Positions 11,495-22,300 of a stretch of 64,000 nt of DNA are shown here, piece after piece. The notes beneath the pieces are model-generated. The model searched no databases. It saw nothing but the letters and a program-made list of their open reading frames with translations, and was not told where the DNA came from. A program made the translations under genes and the position numbers. Source of the stretch: Okapia johnstoni. Lineage: Eukaryota; Chordata; Mammalia; Artiodactyla; Giraffidae. The stretch covers positions 4,092,001 to 4,156,000 of the forward strand of contig CM044309.1 in the NCBI GenBank assembly GCA_024291935.2. Reading direction: 5' to 3'. The number at the start of each line of letters is the position of its first letter. Within the stretch, counting starts at the first letter, position 1.

Positions 11495-12575
11495 CTTAAT
11501 AATCAAATTTAAGACGAACACATACTACACTCTGTCATCTTCTGAAAGAAGGTAACTGAATTCCCTTCATTGTGATGATTTGTTTCTTACACCTGTCTTT
11601 CTCTGGATGTAGATTTTCATAACTGAAAGTATTCAGTAAATTGTGTAATAATTACATATATGTTTGCATTAAGATGAGTTCCTAAGACGAAAGCTCCTTT
11701 GATTTTCACTTTACGTTATCTAGCTTGAGGCCTTGAAGGAGATTGACATATAATAAATATGTAATTAATTGGATATTTTAAACCTTTATTCTGTATCTTT
11801 GGTAATTATCTTGCTGCTGGCGATCAAATGCACTGCTAAGTTCATGTAACAAGTAAAGTGCAATTTCTCTCTTGAAAATTTTTTTTTTCTTAAAGGAATA
11901 CTTGTTAAATCTACCCGTGTAACCAGAAGTCCTAATGGCTTTAGAAAGACTGGTGTTGAATGAATTTCTTTAGTTTGGAAAGACATATTGTGAAGTATCC
12001 TAGTGACTCAAAGAAGTCTGTTTTCTCAGAGAAAGTAACTAACATGTAAGACAGGGATTCTAGTTACTGTGTATGAGCATCACCACTTTGTAATTCTCCG
12101 TGTCTGCCACAGTATTCCATCAGTTCTATGCTACAAACTGGACTTTAGTAGACAAAAAAGTCCACACAGCACTGATTTCCTTGAAGATCGTCTGCTAATT
12201 TATTTATCTCTCAGAGGCAAAAGGTCTAAGTGTTATCCAAAACTGTTATCTTTTGCAAAGATTAAAGAGTTGTAAATACTAATCTTTTGTTTCCCACCTA
12301 TATTGGATTTATATGTTAAGCATTTTGTATTTTAAGTTAAATTGGATTCAATCGCAATAAAGATAATGAGACAAACTTTGAACTTGTTTATGCAAGATAC
12401 AGAATGAAATTACACTTTTACAGTCTGTATTTAGAAGACAATTTCAAATCCACAGAAAAATTGTAAACACATTTTTTTTCCCTCTGAATTTGGGAATAAA
12501 GTTGCCGACAGGTTACTGCATCATCTCAGAAACTGTAGTGTATATTTTCACAAGTTAGGACATTATCCTACAGAA

Positions 12576-12578
<3 letters not shown>
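11495..12578. other. Unassigned AT-rich stretch
   Basis: No repeat family or RNA gene recognised. Short frames only. Confidence 0.45.
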
Positions 12579-12621
<43 letters not shown>

Positions 12622-12627
12622 CGCGCA
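12579..12627. repeat. (GT)n(GC)n microsatellite
   Basis: An uninterrupted gt run of about 35 bp passes into a gc run of about 14 bp, which joins the antisense Bov-tA 3' end (acgctcagtcactcag). Alternating purine-pyrimidine GT/GC is a Z-DNA-prone composition. Confidence 0.95.
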
Positions 12628-12840
12628 CGCTCAGTCACTCAGTCATGGCCAGCTCTTTGCAATCCTATGGACTATAGCCTGCCAGGTTCCTCTGTCCATG
12701 GGATTCTCCAGGCAAGAATACTGAGTGGGTTGCCATGCCCTCCTCCAGGGGATCTTCCCGACCCAGGGATGAAACCTGTGTGTCTTATGTCTCTTGTATT
12801 GGCAGGCAGAATCTTTACCATTGTGCCACCTGGCAAACCC
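12628..12840 (-). mobile_element. Bov-tA SINE, antisense
   Basis: Antisense copy from cgctcagtcactcagtcatg through caggggatcttcccgaccca to ccacctggcaaaccc. The B box is degraded (agggatgaaacct). Confidence 0.92.
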
Positions 12841-12876
12841 TACACAACCATAGTGTGGCTAAAATAGCCATGAGAC

Positions 12877-13210
12877 TCAGTTCAGTTCAGTTCAGTTGCT
12901 CAGTTGTGTCCAGCTCTTTGCAACGTCATGGACTGTATCATACCAGTCTTCCCTGCCCATCACTAACTCCCAGAGCTTGCTCAAACTCCTGTCCATTGAG
13001 TTGGTGATGCCATCCAACCATTCAACTATCTCATCCTCTGTTGCCCCCTTCTCCTGCCTTCAATCTTTCCCAGCATCAGGGTCTTTTCAAATGAGTCAGC
13101 TCTTTGCATCAGGTAGCCAGAGCATTGGTGTTTCAGCTTCAGCATCAGTCCTTCCAATGAATATTCAGGACTGATTTCTCTTAGGATGGACTGGTTGGAT
13201 CTCTTTGCGG
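12877..13210 (-). mobile_element. BovB 3' fragment, antisense
   Basis: Begins with the antisense BovB terminus cagttcagttcagttcagtt and runs to ggttggatctctttgcgg, about 335 bp of the 3' end. Similarity stops at about 13,210. Confidence 0.93.
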
Positions 13211-13267
13211 TTGTCGTGTTTCCTTCGGTTGGGCACTGGTCCTCAGTCTTTCTTTGGTTTTATGATT

Positions 13268-13353
13268 TCGACCACCTGATGCAAAGAACTGACTCTTTGG
13301 AAAAGACCCTGATGCTGGGAAAGATTGAAGGCGGGAGGAGAAGGGCACAAGAG
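13268..13353 (+). mobile_element. BovB internal fragment, sense
   Basis: The run gaccacctgatgcaaagaac through aaggcgggaggagaagggca is sense BovB. It is the reverse complement of part of the neighbouring antisense copy (about 13,030-13,110), so the two form inverted repeats. A CHR-type SINE cuts it at its right end. Confidence 0.88.
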
Positions 13354-13660
13354 GGCTTCCTTCATGGTCCAGCGGTTAGAAATCTGCCTGCCAACGCAGG
13401 GGACACGGGTTCAATCCCTGCCCCAGGAAGATCCCACGTGCTGCGGCATGGCTAAGCCCACACGCCGCAGCTCCTGAGCTGGTGCTGAAGAGCCCGTGCC
13501 GGGCAGTTCCTGAACCCCGGAGCCTCTGTGTGGCAACAAGAAGCCTCTGCAAGGGGAAGCCCGACCCCGCAGCTGGAGACAGCCCGCACTCAGCAGTGGA
13601 AATCCAGCGCAGTCACAAACAGATAAATAAAAATTAAAAAATGTTAAAAAAAAAAAAAAC
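13354..13660 (+). mobile_element. CHR-type SINE with A-tail
   Basis: Starts ggcttccttcatggtccagc, has an intact-looking B box (gggttcaatccc), the GC-rich CHR body and an A-rich tail to about 13,659. Diverged flanks (agaagggcacaagag before; agaaaaggacacgagat after) look like a ~16 bp duplication of the BovB target. Confidence 0.85.
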
Positions 13661-14179
13661 CCAGCCCATTAAAAAAGAAAAGGACACGAGATCAATTTTT
13701 TTTTTTTACTAACGCTTTGATGAGGTGATAAATGGGTCCTTTCCCACAGTGAGAAGGAAGACCGGAGATCTGTCAAATGTGGTACCCGAAGTGGAACCGG
13801 AGAACCTGGCCTATACAAGGACAGAGACGCTTGTGGACCTGATCAGCGGGCCTTCCGAGTGTAGACACTGGGTTCTGACCACTGTGGTCTGTCTCCTGGT
13901 GAGCTCTCAGGTCCCGGGAGGCAAGGTGTCTCCGTTAGACCTTGTCCTCACCTCTTCCAGCCTCCTTCAGACTTGTCCATCCACCAGTGTGGACTGATGA
14001 TCTCTAACTAGTCACGGGGCCCTGTATTCACGGATGGCTCAAGAAGCATTTGTTGAAAGAATTAACCAGTCAACACAGGAATGGATAACTACACTGATTC
14101 TGTGTAAACTTAGCACATCCTGCAATCTGTCCTTCCTCAATAAACTAGCAAGTGCCCATAAGTTACTGATCTGGACTCT
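13661..14179. other. Unassigned; oligo-T tract and single-copy-looking DNA
   Basis: Contains a 12-13 bp T run near 13,696. A 90-codon sense frame at 13,725-13,997 shows no recognisable domain. Confidence 0.4.
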
Positions 14180-14382
14180 GTGTGTTAGTTGCTCAGTTGT
14201 GTCCAACTCTTGGTGACCCCATGGACTAGCCCGCCAGGATCCTTTGTCCATGGGATTCTCTAGGCAAGAATACTGGAGTGGGTTGCCATGTACTCCTCCA
14301 GGGGATCTTCCCGACTCAGGGATCGAACCTGGGTCTCCCCCATGGGAGGCAGATTCTTTACTGTTTGAGCCACCAGGGAAGC
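14180..14382 (-). mobile_element. Bov-tA SINE, antisense
   Basis: Antisense copy from tgtgttagttgctcagttgt to gagccaccagggaagc. It has a near-perfect antisense B box (gggatcgaacctg). Confidence 0.93.
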
Positions 14383-14514
14383 TAAAAATCCAAGCAATTT
14401 GTTCTATAAAGGAAATGTTAGTTTACCAGTTGTGAAATTAAGCCAAGATAAATGTGTAGGGGCTATAGGTTGCGTTGTTGTGATGTAACTAAACTGGACA
14501 CCCTCTCCCCGGGA

Positions 14515-14613
14515 TGTGCTGTGCCTCGTCACTCAGCCGGGTCCAACTCTTAGTATCCAGGTCTCCCACACTGCAGGCGGACTCTTTACCATCTGAGCCA
14601 CCAGGAACCCCAG
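14515..14613 (-). mobile_element. Internally deleted Bov-tA, antisense
   Basis: Both ends of an antisense Bov-tA are present (ctcgtcactcagccgggtcc and ttaccatctgagccaccagg), but the middle ~110 bp is missing between aactctta and tatccaggtctccc. Only about 99 bp remain. Confidence 0.8.
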
Positions 14614-14826
14614 GACGGTCTCCAGACAAGTTATTGCCCTTCTTGCAAAAGCCAAGGTTCTCACACCTCTCCTCCGAGCAAGACCTTCTATTGCCCTCGT
14701 CTGGACAACTGGAGAATTTCCTTCCACAGCACATGCTACAGACCAGTGGCCCTCAGTCTGGTCTGAAGACCCCTGAGGGTTCTGAGACAGTTTCAAGGGG
14801 TCAATGAAGTCAAAACTATTTTCTGG

Positions 14827-14985
14827 ATTTCCCTCGTGGTCCAGTGACTAGGATTCTAGGCTCTTCACGCCAGGATCCTGGGTTCAGTCCTTAGTCAGGG
14901 AACTAAATCCCACAGGCCACAACTGAAGATCTCATGTACAACTGAAAATATGGAAGATCCTAGCACAGCCAGATAAACCAAAGAA
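14827..14985 (+). mobile_element. CHR-type SINE (older copy)
   Basis: Starts tggatttccctcgtggtcca and continues with gggttcagtccttagtcagg, gaactaaatcccacaggcc and a cctagcacagcca end. More diverged than the next copy, so probably older. Confidence 0.75.
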
Positions 14986-14988
14986 ACA

Positions 14989-15125
14989 GGGACTTCCCTG
15001 GCGGCCCAGTGGTTAAGACTTCGCCTTCCAAGGCAGGGGGTGTGGGTTTGATCCCTGGCCAGGGAACTAAGATCCCACATGCTTCACAGCCAAAAAACCA
15101 AAGCGTTAAAAAAAAAAAAAAAAAA
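14989..15125 (+). mobile_element. CHR-type SINE with 18 bp A-tail
   Basis: Starts gggacttccctggcggccca, with gtgggtttgatccctggcc as B box region, ending atgcttcacagccaaaaa and a pure A run of about 18 bp. The clean tail suggests a comparatively young insertion. Confidence 0.85.
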
Positions 15126-15375
15126 CAGGAAGCAATATTGTAACAGATTCAATAAAGATAGACAAACACAAACAAATGAACAACAACAAAAAAAAACTCA
15201 AAGAAAAAGAAAACTATTGTCTAATTGTCCCAGGAAGCTATCTGCCTGTATCCCTACTGGACACTTGCATTACCAATGCAAAAGCAATGATGTTTAAAAC
15301 TGCTGGTTTCTTAGCATCAGGGTTGTGACCGTAAATGGTATGTAAATGGTATTAGTGGTCATACATATGCACGCG

Positions 15376-15581
15376 TGGGTGCTAAGTCACTTCAGTTATG
15401 TCCGATGGACTGTAGCCCACCAGGCTGCTCTTGTCCATGGGATTCTCTAGGCAAAAATACTGGACTGGGTTGCCATTCCTTCCTCCAGAGGATCTTCTTG
15501 ACCCGGGGATCAAACCCATGGCTCTTAAGTCTCCTGCATTGGCATGTGGGTTCTTTACCACTAGCATCACCTGGGAAGCCC
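15376..15581 (-). mobile_element. Bov-tA SINE, antisense
   Basis: Antisense copy from gtgggtgctaagtcacttca to gcatcacctgggaagccc. The tctttgtgacccca block is missing (tgtccgatggactg), a small internal deletion. Confidence 0.9.
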
Positions 15582-16673
15582 ATGTACATATATATATGTA
15601 TGTATTACTCATATAGAAAAGGTAAATGGTAGTCACATCGTCTCACATTATTTGACATAGGATTAATTACCTAATTTCAGGTACTTCTAGATTTATTCTT
15701 CCTAACATCAAGTTCAAGGTCAAGAAATTTGCATCAGTTCCTGTTTAGGTGCTGAAGGAACAATACAATTTTTTCTAAATTTAGGTTAACTCCTTGAATT
15801 CAAGGCCACACTAATTGTAGTCACTTGAGGTCCTTCCTGGCCTCGTAGTTCCCTGGGTTCTGCTGACAGAAATTTTCCACTGACTTTTTGCTTCTAGCAA
15901 ACTTCTCTTCCTTCTGTTCTAAGTACTCAGTTTGGAAAATTTCTTTCCAGCCCTTTCTCTTTTTCTGATGGGGTGTTTCTGAATGCTTTTGACTATGACC
16001 TTCAAGTTTCCTTGCCACATCCTTTCCTAACCCTGTCTTTTACATGTACTGATCCCCTTTTTGGTATCTCCTTCTCTTCCACCCTTAGGGAATTGTCTCT
16101 CCAGGGCTTCTATCTTCCAGTTCTTGCTTCTCCTCTTGGAAAAGAGTAGCTGTCCTGACAGGTTAGTTACGATTCTGCTTTCTTGCTGGGTCATAGCAAT
16201 ACAAGAGGGGGATGTGCAACCAGGAGCTGGCCATCACAATACTTTCCTAAGAAATGTCACAAGCTGATCTGCCTTGACGGAACTCTCCAGGTCTAGACAC
16301 AGGGCTCAGTTCTGCAAGGTCTGAAACCCAATTCATCACAACAATGAATACCTTTTTCAAGCGCACACCCACAATAAGTGAGTTTGCAAGACTGCTATGT
16401 AAAACAAAACTCAAGTTATTGATTTAGGAAGATTAATATGAGTCTTACCTTAGCTTGGAATACTCAAGCTGGACCTTGATTATAGTCCTTAGCTGGGTCA
16501 TTCATTCAAGGGACATTTACTGAGTTCCACTAGGAAGACTACCATACACAGAAAACTGAATCAAAAGTTTGCCTGGTGAGTATGGAACTCAGAACAAAGA
16601 GGATAAATAGAAGCAGTAAGTGTTTTATATGACTAGACCTGGAAGAGTATGAAACATCCAAGTCCCTAAAAGG
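15582..16673. other. Unassigned single-copy-looking DNA
   Basis: No repeat recognised apart from short ta runs near 15,590. No credible exon. Confidence 0.4.
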
Positions 16674-17192
16674 GTGCTTTTAAAAATCAAAACCACAATG
16701 AGGTACCATCTCACACTGGTCAGAATGGCTGCTATCCAAAAGTCTACAAGCAATAAATGCTGGCGAGGGTGTGGAGAAAACGGAACCCTCTTACACTGTT
16801 GGTGGGAATGCAAACTAGTACAGCCACTATGGAGAACAGTGTGGAGATTCCTTAAAAAATTGGGAATAGAACTGCCATATGAACCAGCAATCCTACTGCT
16901 GGGCATCCACACCAAGGAAACCAGAATTGAAAGAGACGCGTGTACCCCAATGTTCATCGCAGCACTGTTTACAATAGCCAGGACATGGAAGCAACCTAGA
17001 TGTCCATCAGCAAACAAATGGATAAGGAAGCTGTGGTACATATACACAATGGAATATTACTCAGCCATTAAAAAGAATACATTTGAATCAGTTCTAATGA
17101 GGTGGATGAAACTGGAGCCTATTATACAGAGTGAAGTAAGCCAGAAAGAAAAACACCAATACAGTATACTAACGCATATATATGGTATTTAG
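16674..17192 (+). pseudogene. L1 ORF2p C-terminal segment, still open
   Basis: This 172-codon frame covers the C-terminal domain of L1 ORF2p. It contains the cysteine-rich knuckle [18 protein letters not shown], a C-x3-C-x7-H-x4-C pattern at residues 29-46, followed by the conserved [19 protein letters not shown] and [12 protein letters not shown] blocks. It ends at a stop about 360 bp before the L1 A-rich end, as expected for the natural ORF2 terminus. Endonuclease and reverse transcriptase are absent through 5' truncation. Family-level knowledge places this region in nucleic-acid binding for target-primed reverse transcription; the fragment itself is not expected to act. Confidence 0.9.
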
Positions 17193-17555
17193 AAAGATGG
17201 TAATAATGACCCTATATGTGAGACAGCAAAAGAGACACAGATGTAAAGAATAGAGTTTTGGACTCTGTGGGAGAAGGCGAGGGTAGGATGATTTGGGAGA
17301 ACAGCATTGAAACATGTGTATTATCATATGTGAAACAGATTGCCAGTCCAGGTTCGATGCATGAGACAGGGTGCTCAGGCCTGGTGCACTGGGATGACCC
17401 AGAGGGATGGGATGGGGAGGGAGGTGGGAGGGGGTTCAGGATGGGGAACACATGTACACACGTGGTGGATCCATGTCAATGTATGGAAAGCACTACAATA
17501 TTGTAAATTAGCCTCCAATTAAAATAAATAAATTTAAAAAAAATAAAAAATGAGA
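16674..17555 (+). mobile_element. 5'-truncated L1 (ruminant L1) with 3' UTR
   Basis: Starts inside ORF2 at aaatcaaaaccacaatgagg, passes the ORF2 stop, then a 3' UTR with a G-rich stretch (gaggtgggagggggttcagg) and a terminus caatattgtaaattagcctc followed by aaataaataaattt. It is one of the best-preserved L1s here, so probably one of the younger ones. Confidence 0.93.
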
Positions 17556-18134
17556 CTATAATGATAGAATTTTGTTGGTTGTATCTCCACAGCACTGTCT
17601 CTAAAATACAGATAATTTTGGCAGAAGGACTTTGGTCTCTTGGCTAATATTTTCTCAGCATTACGTCATGCTTGGATAAACTTTATTAACATGCACCTCT
17701 GCAGTTTTCCTTTTTTCTGTTCTTTTGTGACGAATCAACCTTTTCCCTAGTTGGCACACTCTTTTTTTTGGACAAGTCACATTCACTCAAGTTAGAGTTT
17801 AAAATCTGAAGGCCACTTTGCCCTTTAAGGAGAGTTTTCAAAGGTCTGCTCTTATTCATAATATATAGATTATAAAACCAAACTTGTAGAGCTCTTTAGC
17901 TGATATGTAAACTTTTAAACTTATTTTTCTTATTCTCAAGGCTTTCTTTTTTCCCTTGGAAAGTCTCAGTAAATCTTTCAAGACTAACAATGGTATTGTT
18001 TAAATCTATTTACAGAATAGATAAAAAAGAAAACAAAGAATGAGACAGCATACTGAAAAGAATTCAGTATATCCTGTTTCTTCATTTTATTCTGTTTTAT
18101 TTCTATGGTGATCTTCTCCTAGGGAAACAACATC
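17556..18134. other. Unassigned AT-rich stretch
   Basis: No repeat family or exon recognised. Confidence 0.45.
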
Positions 18135-19095
18135 TTATTTTATTTTATTTTATTCCAGTTCAGTTCAGTTCAGTCCTTCAGTCGTGTCCAACTCTGTGAC
18201 CCCATGGACTGCAGCTCGCCAGGCCTCCCTGTCCATCACCAACTCCTGGAGTTTACTCAGACTCATGTCCATTGAGTTGGTGATGCCATCCAACCACCTC
18301 ATCCTCTGTCATCCCCTTCTCCTCCTGCCTTCAGTCTTTCTCAGCATCAGGGCCTTTTCAAATGAGTCAGTTCTTTGCATCAGGTGGCCAAAGTATTGGA
18401 GTTTCAGCTTCAGCATCAGTCCTTCCAATGAATATTCAGGACTGACTTCCTTTAGGATGGACTGGTCGGATCTCCTTGCAGTCCAAGGGACTCTCAAGAG
18501 TCTTCTCCAACACCACAGTTCAAAAGCATCAATTCTTTGGTGCTCAGCTTTCTTTATAGTCCAACTCTCACATCCATACATGACTACTGGAAAAACCATA
18601 GCTTTGACTAGATGGACCTTTGTTGGCAAATTATTTTATTTAAGTGTAGTTAATTTACAATGTTGTGTTAATTTCTATTGTACTTTAAAATGACATGTAT
18701 ACATTATTTTTCATATTCTTTTCCATGATGGTTTATCACAGGACTTTGCTGTTTATTCATTCTGAATACCATTGCTTTCATTTCCTAATCCCAAATTCTC
18801 AATCCATCCCTCCCTTGCCACCTTGGCAAAGGCAGTTCTGTTCTCTGTGTCTGGGAGTCTGTTTCTGTTTTGTGGATACATTAATTTGTGTCATATTCTA
18901 GATCTCACATATAAGTGATATGATATGGTATTTGTCTTTCTGACTTACGACACTTAGTATGCTAATCTCTAGGTCCATCCATGCTGCTGCAAGTGGCATT
19001 GTTTCATTATTTTTAACGGCTGAGTAGTACTCCATTGTATATATGTACCACATCTTCTTTTTGCACTCATCTATTGATGGACATTTAGGTTGGGC
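18135..19095 (-). mobile_element. L1 3' end, antisense, split by BovB
   Basis: The oligo-T/ttatttta tail at 18,135-18,154 and the body from 18,631 (ttattttatttaagtgtag, ctgctgcaagtggcattgtt, gagtagtactccattgtata) belong to one antisense L1. BovB landed in the tail. Confidence 0.85.
18155..18630 (-). mobile_element. 5'-truncated BovB, antisense, inside an L1 tail
   Basis: From cagttcagttcagttcagtc to ggacctttgttggcaaa. The repeat ttattttatt at 18,145-18,154 and 18,631-18,640 is consistent with a target-site duplication, though the target is itself low-complexity. Confidence 0.92.
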
Positions 19096-20249
19096 AAACT
19101 TAATACGTCATACAGACAGATGCACTGTTTACCAAGTCAGCCAACGTGAGAAACCAAAGGGTGAAATCAGGGGTATAGATGGGAGGTATCTATTGTGGTA
19201 AATACCAATTAGACTATTCACAACTCTGTAACTGAAGATTTTGCATGTATAAAGACTTTTAAAGACAATTTTCGGGTCTGTTACACAATGAACATCTTTG
19301 GGATGCAGGAGACTCCTGCAGCCCTGATCCCAAGGGGTCTCTCGAATATCGTTTACCTCACCGTGCCTTTTTCTCTTGTCACAGGAACTCTGCTACGGCG
19401 TGTGGGGTTTTCCATCCGCCACTCAATCCTGAAACAGAGCCAGGAAACAATAATTCCTAAAGCTCCTTTTATTTGCTGTGTGGTCAATATACTTTCTGTG
19501 TTTTTCCTTTAAAATTGGAGCCTGGACAAACACAACCTTGAAGTGCCCCTTCCTCAAACAATGGAAGGGTCTGTTGTGCTTTGGAGCTACCCAGAAGCAT
19601 GCTTTTTGGCTGAGTATACTCACTTATCACTAGTGTTTGAGATTTGATCCCCGATTATTCTTTCACATAATAGAAAAAGAAAATCCGAATCTGGCTTTGC
19701 AACCAATATTAAGGAAAGGAGGAAGCTGAGAGCTCTACTTACTGTCATTATTATGAGGATGCACTGCATTTCTACCCAAGCAGAAAAATCTCTGTTGCAT
19801 TTAATGAAGATGATTCCTTTTAAAAAATTAGGAAGATTGACAAGGTTATGAGGCATATTCTTTTAAAAATATTTTTAATAAAAGAATTATTTCATATACA
19901 TCTCCAAACTGCTAATGCTCAATAACAGATCATTCTTGTATTAGTCTCCGTAACTGATTATGTGCAGATGTGTCAGTTAATCACCAGATCAGATAGTATG
20001 CTACAAATGACTTGGTAAAACTTAATCACATTCTATTGTTCTGTAATAATTTCTGATATGTGGGCTTAGCTGTGAATGTTCTGCAATGAAGTCATAAATC
20101 AAAGCCCCAAATCGTCTGTGCTCCTTCTCCCCAAACTTCCTTTAATCTCCTGTAGTCTTGGGACAGAATCAGAGAAATACTGCCTAATTATGAAATTAAT
20201 TATTTACTAATTAATAACTAAATAATTAAAAACTAGACATGGATATACT
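19096..20249. other. Unassigned AT-rich stretch
   Basis: No repeat family, RNA gene or credible exon recognised. Confidence 0.45.
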
Positions 20250-20314
20250 TACACACATACATGTATATACATACACAGGCACACACATATACATCTATAT
20301 ACACACATATATAC

Positions 20315-20355
<41 letters not shown>

Positions 20356-20356
20356 C
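20250..20356. repeat. CA-rich microsatellite
   Basis: Imperfect ca/ta repeats pass into a clean ca run from about 20,315 to 20,353, directly beside an antisense Bov-tA. Confidence 0.93.
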
Positions 20357-20357
20357 C

Positions 20358-20572
20358 TGAAAGTGAAAGTGTTGGTTGCTCAGTCATGTCCAACTCTTTG
20401 TGACCCCATGGACTGTTGACTGTTGGGCTCCTCTGTCCATGGAATTCTCCAGGCAAGAATACTGGAGTAGTTTGCCATTCCTTGCTCTAAGGGATCTTCC
20501 CTATCCAGGGACTGAACCATGTCTCCTGAATTGCAGGCAGATTCTTTACTGCCTGAGCCACCAGGGAAGCCC
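20358..20572 (-). mobile_element. Bov-tA SINE, antisense, inside a CA-rich tract
   Basis: Antisense copy from gaaagtgaaagtgttggttg to gagccaccagggaagccc. CA-rich sequence lies on both sides (to 20,356 and 20,586-20,628), so it probably split one microsatellite. Confidence 0.92.
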
Positions 20573-20585
20573 TACACGGAGCCCT

Positions 20586-20628
20586 ACATACATGCACACA
20601 TACACACACACACACAGACACACACACG
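20586..20628. repeat. CA-rich microsatellite, second part
   Basis: Imperfect (ca)n with ta and ga interruptions. Probably continuous with the run ending at 20,356 before the SINE inserted. Confidence 0.85.
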
Positions 20629-20639
20629 TGTAGGCATCT

Positions 20640-21124
20640 CTTCACTTTTTTGAGACACACCTCCTGGTTTCCTCTGTCCTTTCCAGCTGTATCTTTCTCT
20701 TCTGGTCTTCTCTCTACTTCCCTCCCTCTGTGGGTGAGTCGTTTTCTCGTTCCATGACTTTAAACAACTTTTAAATACACATATGTATAGTCCAGCCCCA
20801 ACCTTTCCTCTGAACTTCTAATTCATATATCCGGCTGCCTACAGGACAGCTTGCATGGGGTTTCTGATGGACACCCACAGCCGACACGTCCAGACAGACC
20901 CCTGCTCTTCCCTGCATCTTGCGCTCGCCCAGGAGCTTCATACCAGGGACGGGCACCACCAGCTTCTCCAAACTCACAGTCATCTCTCAACCCCCTCTTT
21001 CACACCACGTCAGTCTCTCCGCAGGCCCTGTGGACACTTAAACAGCAGCTCCTAACTGGTTTGCCTGCTCCATTGTTGCCACCTACTCTCTTCTCCACAT
21101 AGCAGCCAGAGGAAACCTTAAAAC
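20640..21124. other. Unassigned, moderately GC-rich
   Basis: Short frames on both strands (up to 83 codons) without recognisable motifs. No repeat identified. Confidence 0.4.
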
Positions 21125-21645
21125 AGAAACCGATAGGTCAAAGGGCTCCGTTCCACCGAGCACCACACTTCAGGGACTTCCTGTCACTCAGAATAAGAGC
21201 CTAAGTCCTCACAGGGCTGGGGGCCCCGTGGCACCGTGCGCTGGCTGCCTCTCTGTCCTCGCTGCCCGCACACCCCTGTGCTTCCTCCAACGGGCCTTTC
21301 AAGTCCTCCCATCTCCCAGTCTCTTCACCTTTAAGGCCCTGCTCTAGGTCTTCTCACAGATCACGCCTTCATTCGTCCAAAGGTCACCCCCTCAGAGAGG
21401 CTTTCCCTGACCACACTGAGGTAGCACCCATCAGTCTCTTTCTCCTTACCCTGCCTGACTATTTTCTCATAGCACTTAATCTAACATAATATTGTTCATT
21501 TCCAATGTCATCTTCTCCTATAGGAAGGTTAACCTTCTTAGGAACAGGGGTTTTACTTTGTTAACTAGAGTTTTGAGCACTGAAATAGTTACTTGGCACA
21601 TGATAGACATAATAAATATCTATTTAATGAACAAATGAATATTTT
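21125..21645 (+). mobile_element. L2 LINE 3' part
   Basis: Sense L2 order: ttccctgaccacactgaggt, then ctcatagcacttaatctaac, a tcctataggaaggttaac block, gttacttggcacatgataga and the terminal taaatatctatttaatgaac. Ancient CR1-clade LINE without coding capacity. Confidence 0.75.
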
Positions 21646-21664
21646 TTCACTCAAATTTAAAATA

Positions 21665-22300
21665 AACATAGTCGAAGGGTACCAACTTGCAACTTAAAAA
21701 AGAAAATTCTGAAGATCTTAACTATGGTGTTGGAGAAGACTCTTGAGAGTCCCTTGGACTGCAAGGAGATCCAACCAGTCCATCCTAAAGGAAATCAGTC
21801 CTTGGTGTTCATTGGAAGGACTGATGTTGAAGCTGAAATTTCAATACTTTGGCCACCTCATGCGAAGAGCTGACTCATTGGAAAAGACCCTAATTCTGGG
21901 AAAGATTGAAGGCAGGAGGTGAAGGGGATGCCAGAGGCTGAGATGGTTGGATGGCATCACCGACTCGATGGACATGAGTTTGTATAAACTCCGGGAATTG
22001 GTGATGGACAGGGAGGCCTGGAGTGCTGCGGTTCATGGGGTCGCAAAGAGTCGGATGCGACTGAGCGACTGAACTGAACTGATGCACAGAAATGTGATTA
22101 CAGACAACGCTACTGTGTTATACATTTCAAAGTTGCTGAGAGACTAGACCTTAAATGCTCTCACCATATAAAAGAAGTGATAATTATGTGGCAAGAGAGA
22201 GGTGTTAGCTAATGCAATATATAAGTATATCAAATCAACACATTGTACATCTTAAAATTACACAGTGTTGTATGTTAATTATATTTCAATAAAAACAACT
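21665..22300 (+). mobile_element. Old L1 3' UTR split by BovB
   Basis: Left part 21,665-21,723 (gtaccaacttgcaacttaaa, attctgaagatctta) and right part 22,084-22,300 (tacatttcaaagttgctgag, tgttaattatatttcaataa) join into one L1M-type 3' end around a BovB insertion. Confidence 0.7.
21724..22083 (+). mobile_element. 5'-truncated BovB
   Basis: About 360 bp of BovB 3' end, from tatggtgttggagaagactc to gactgaactgaactga. No useful coding sequence. Confidence 0.93.

Noticed and set aside
12877..13353. Twin-priming inversion
   Set aside because: The sense fragment lies wholly within the region already covered by the antisense part and is separated by non-BovB DNA, so the pattern does not fit.
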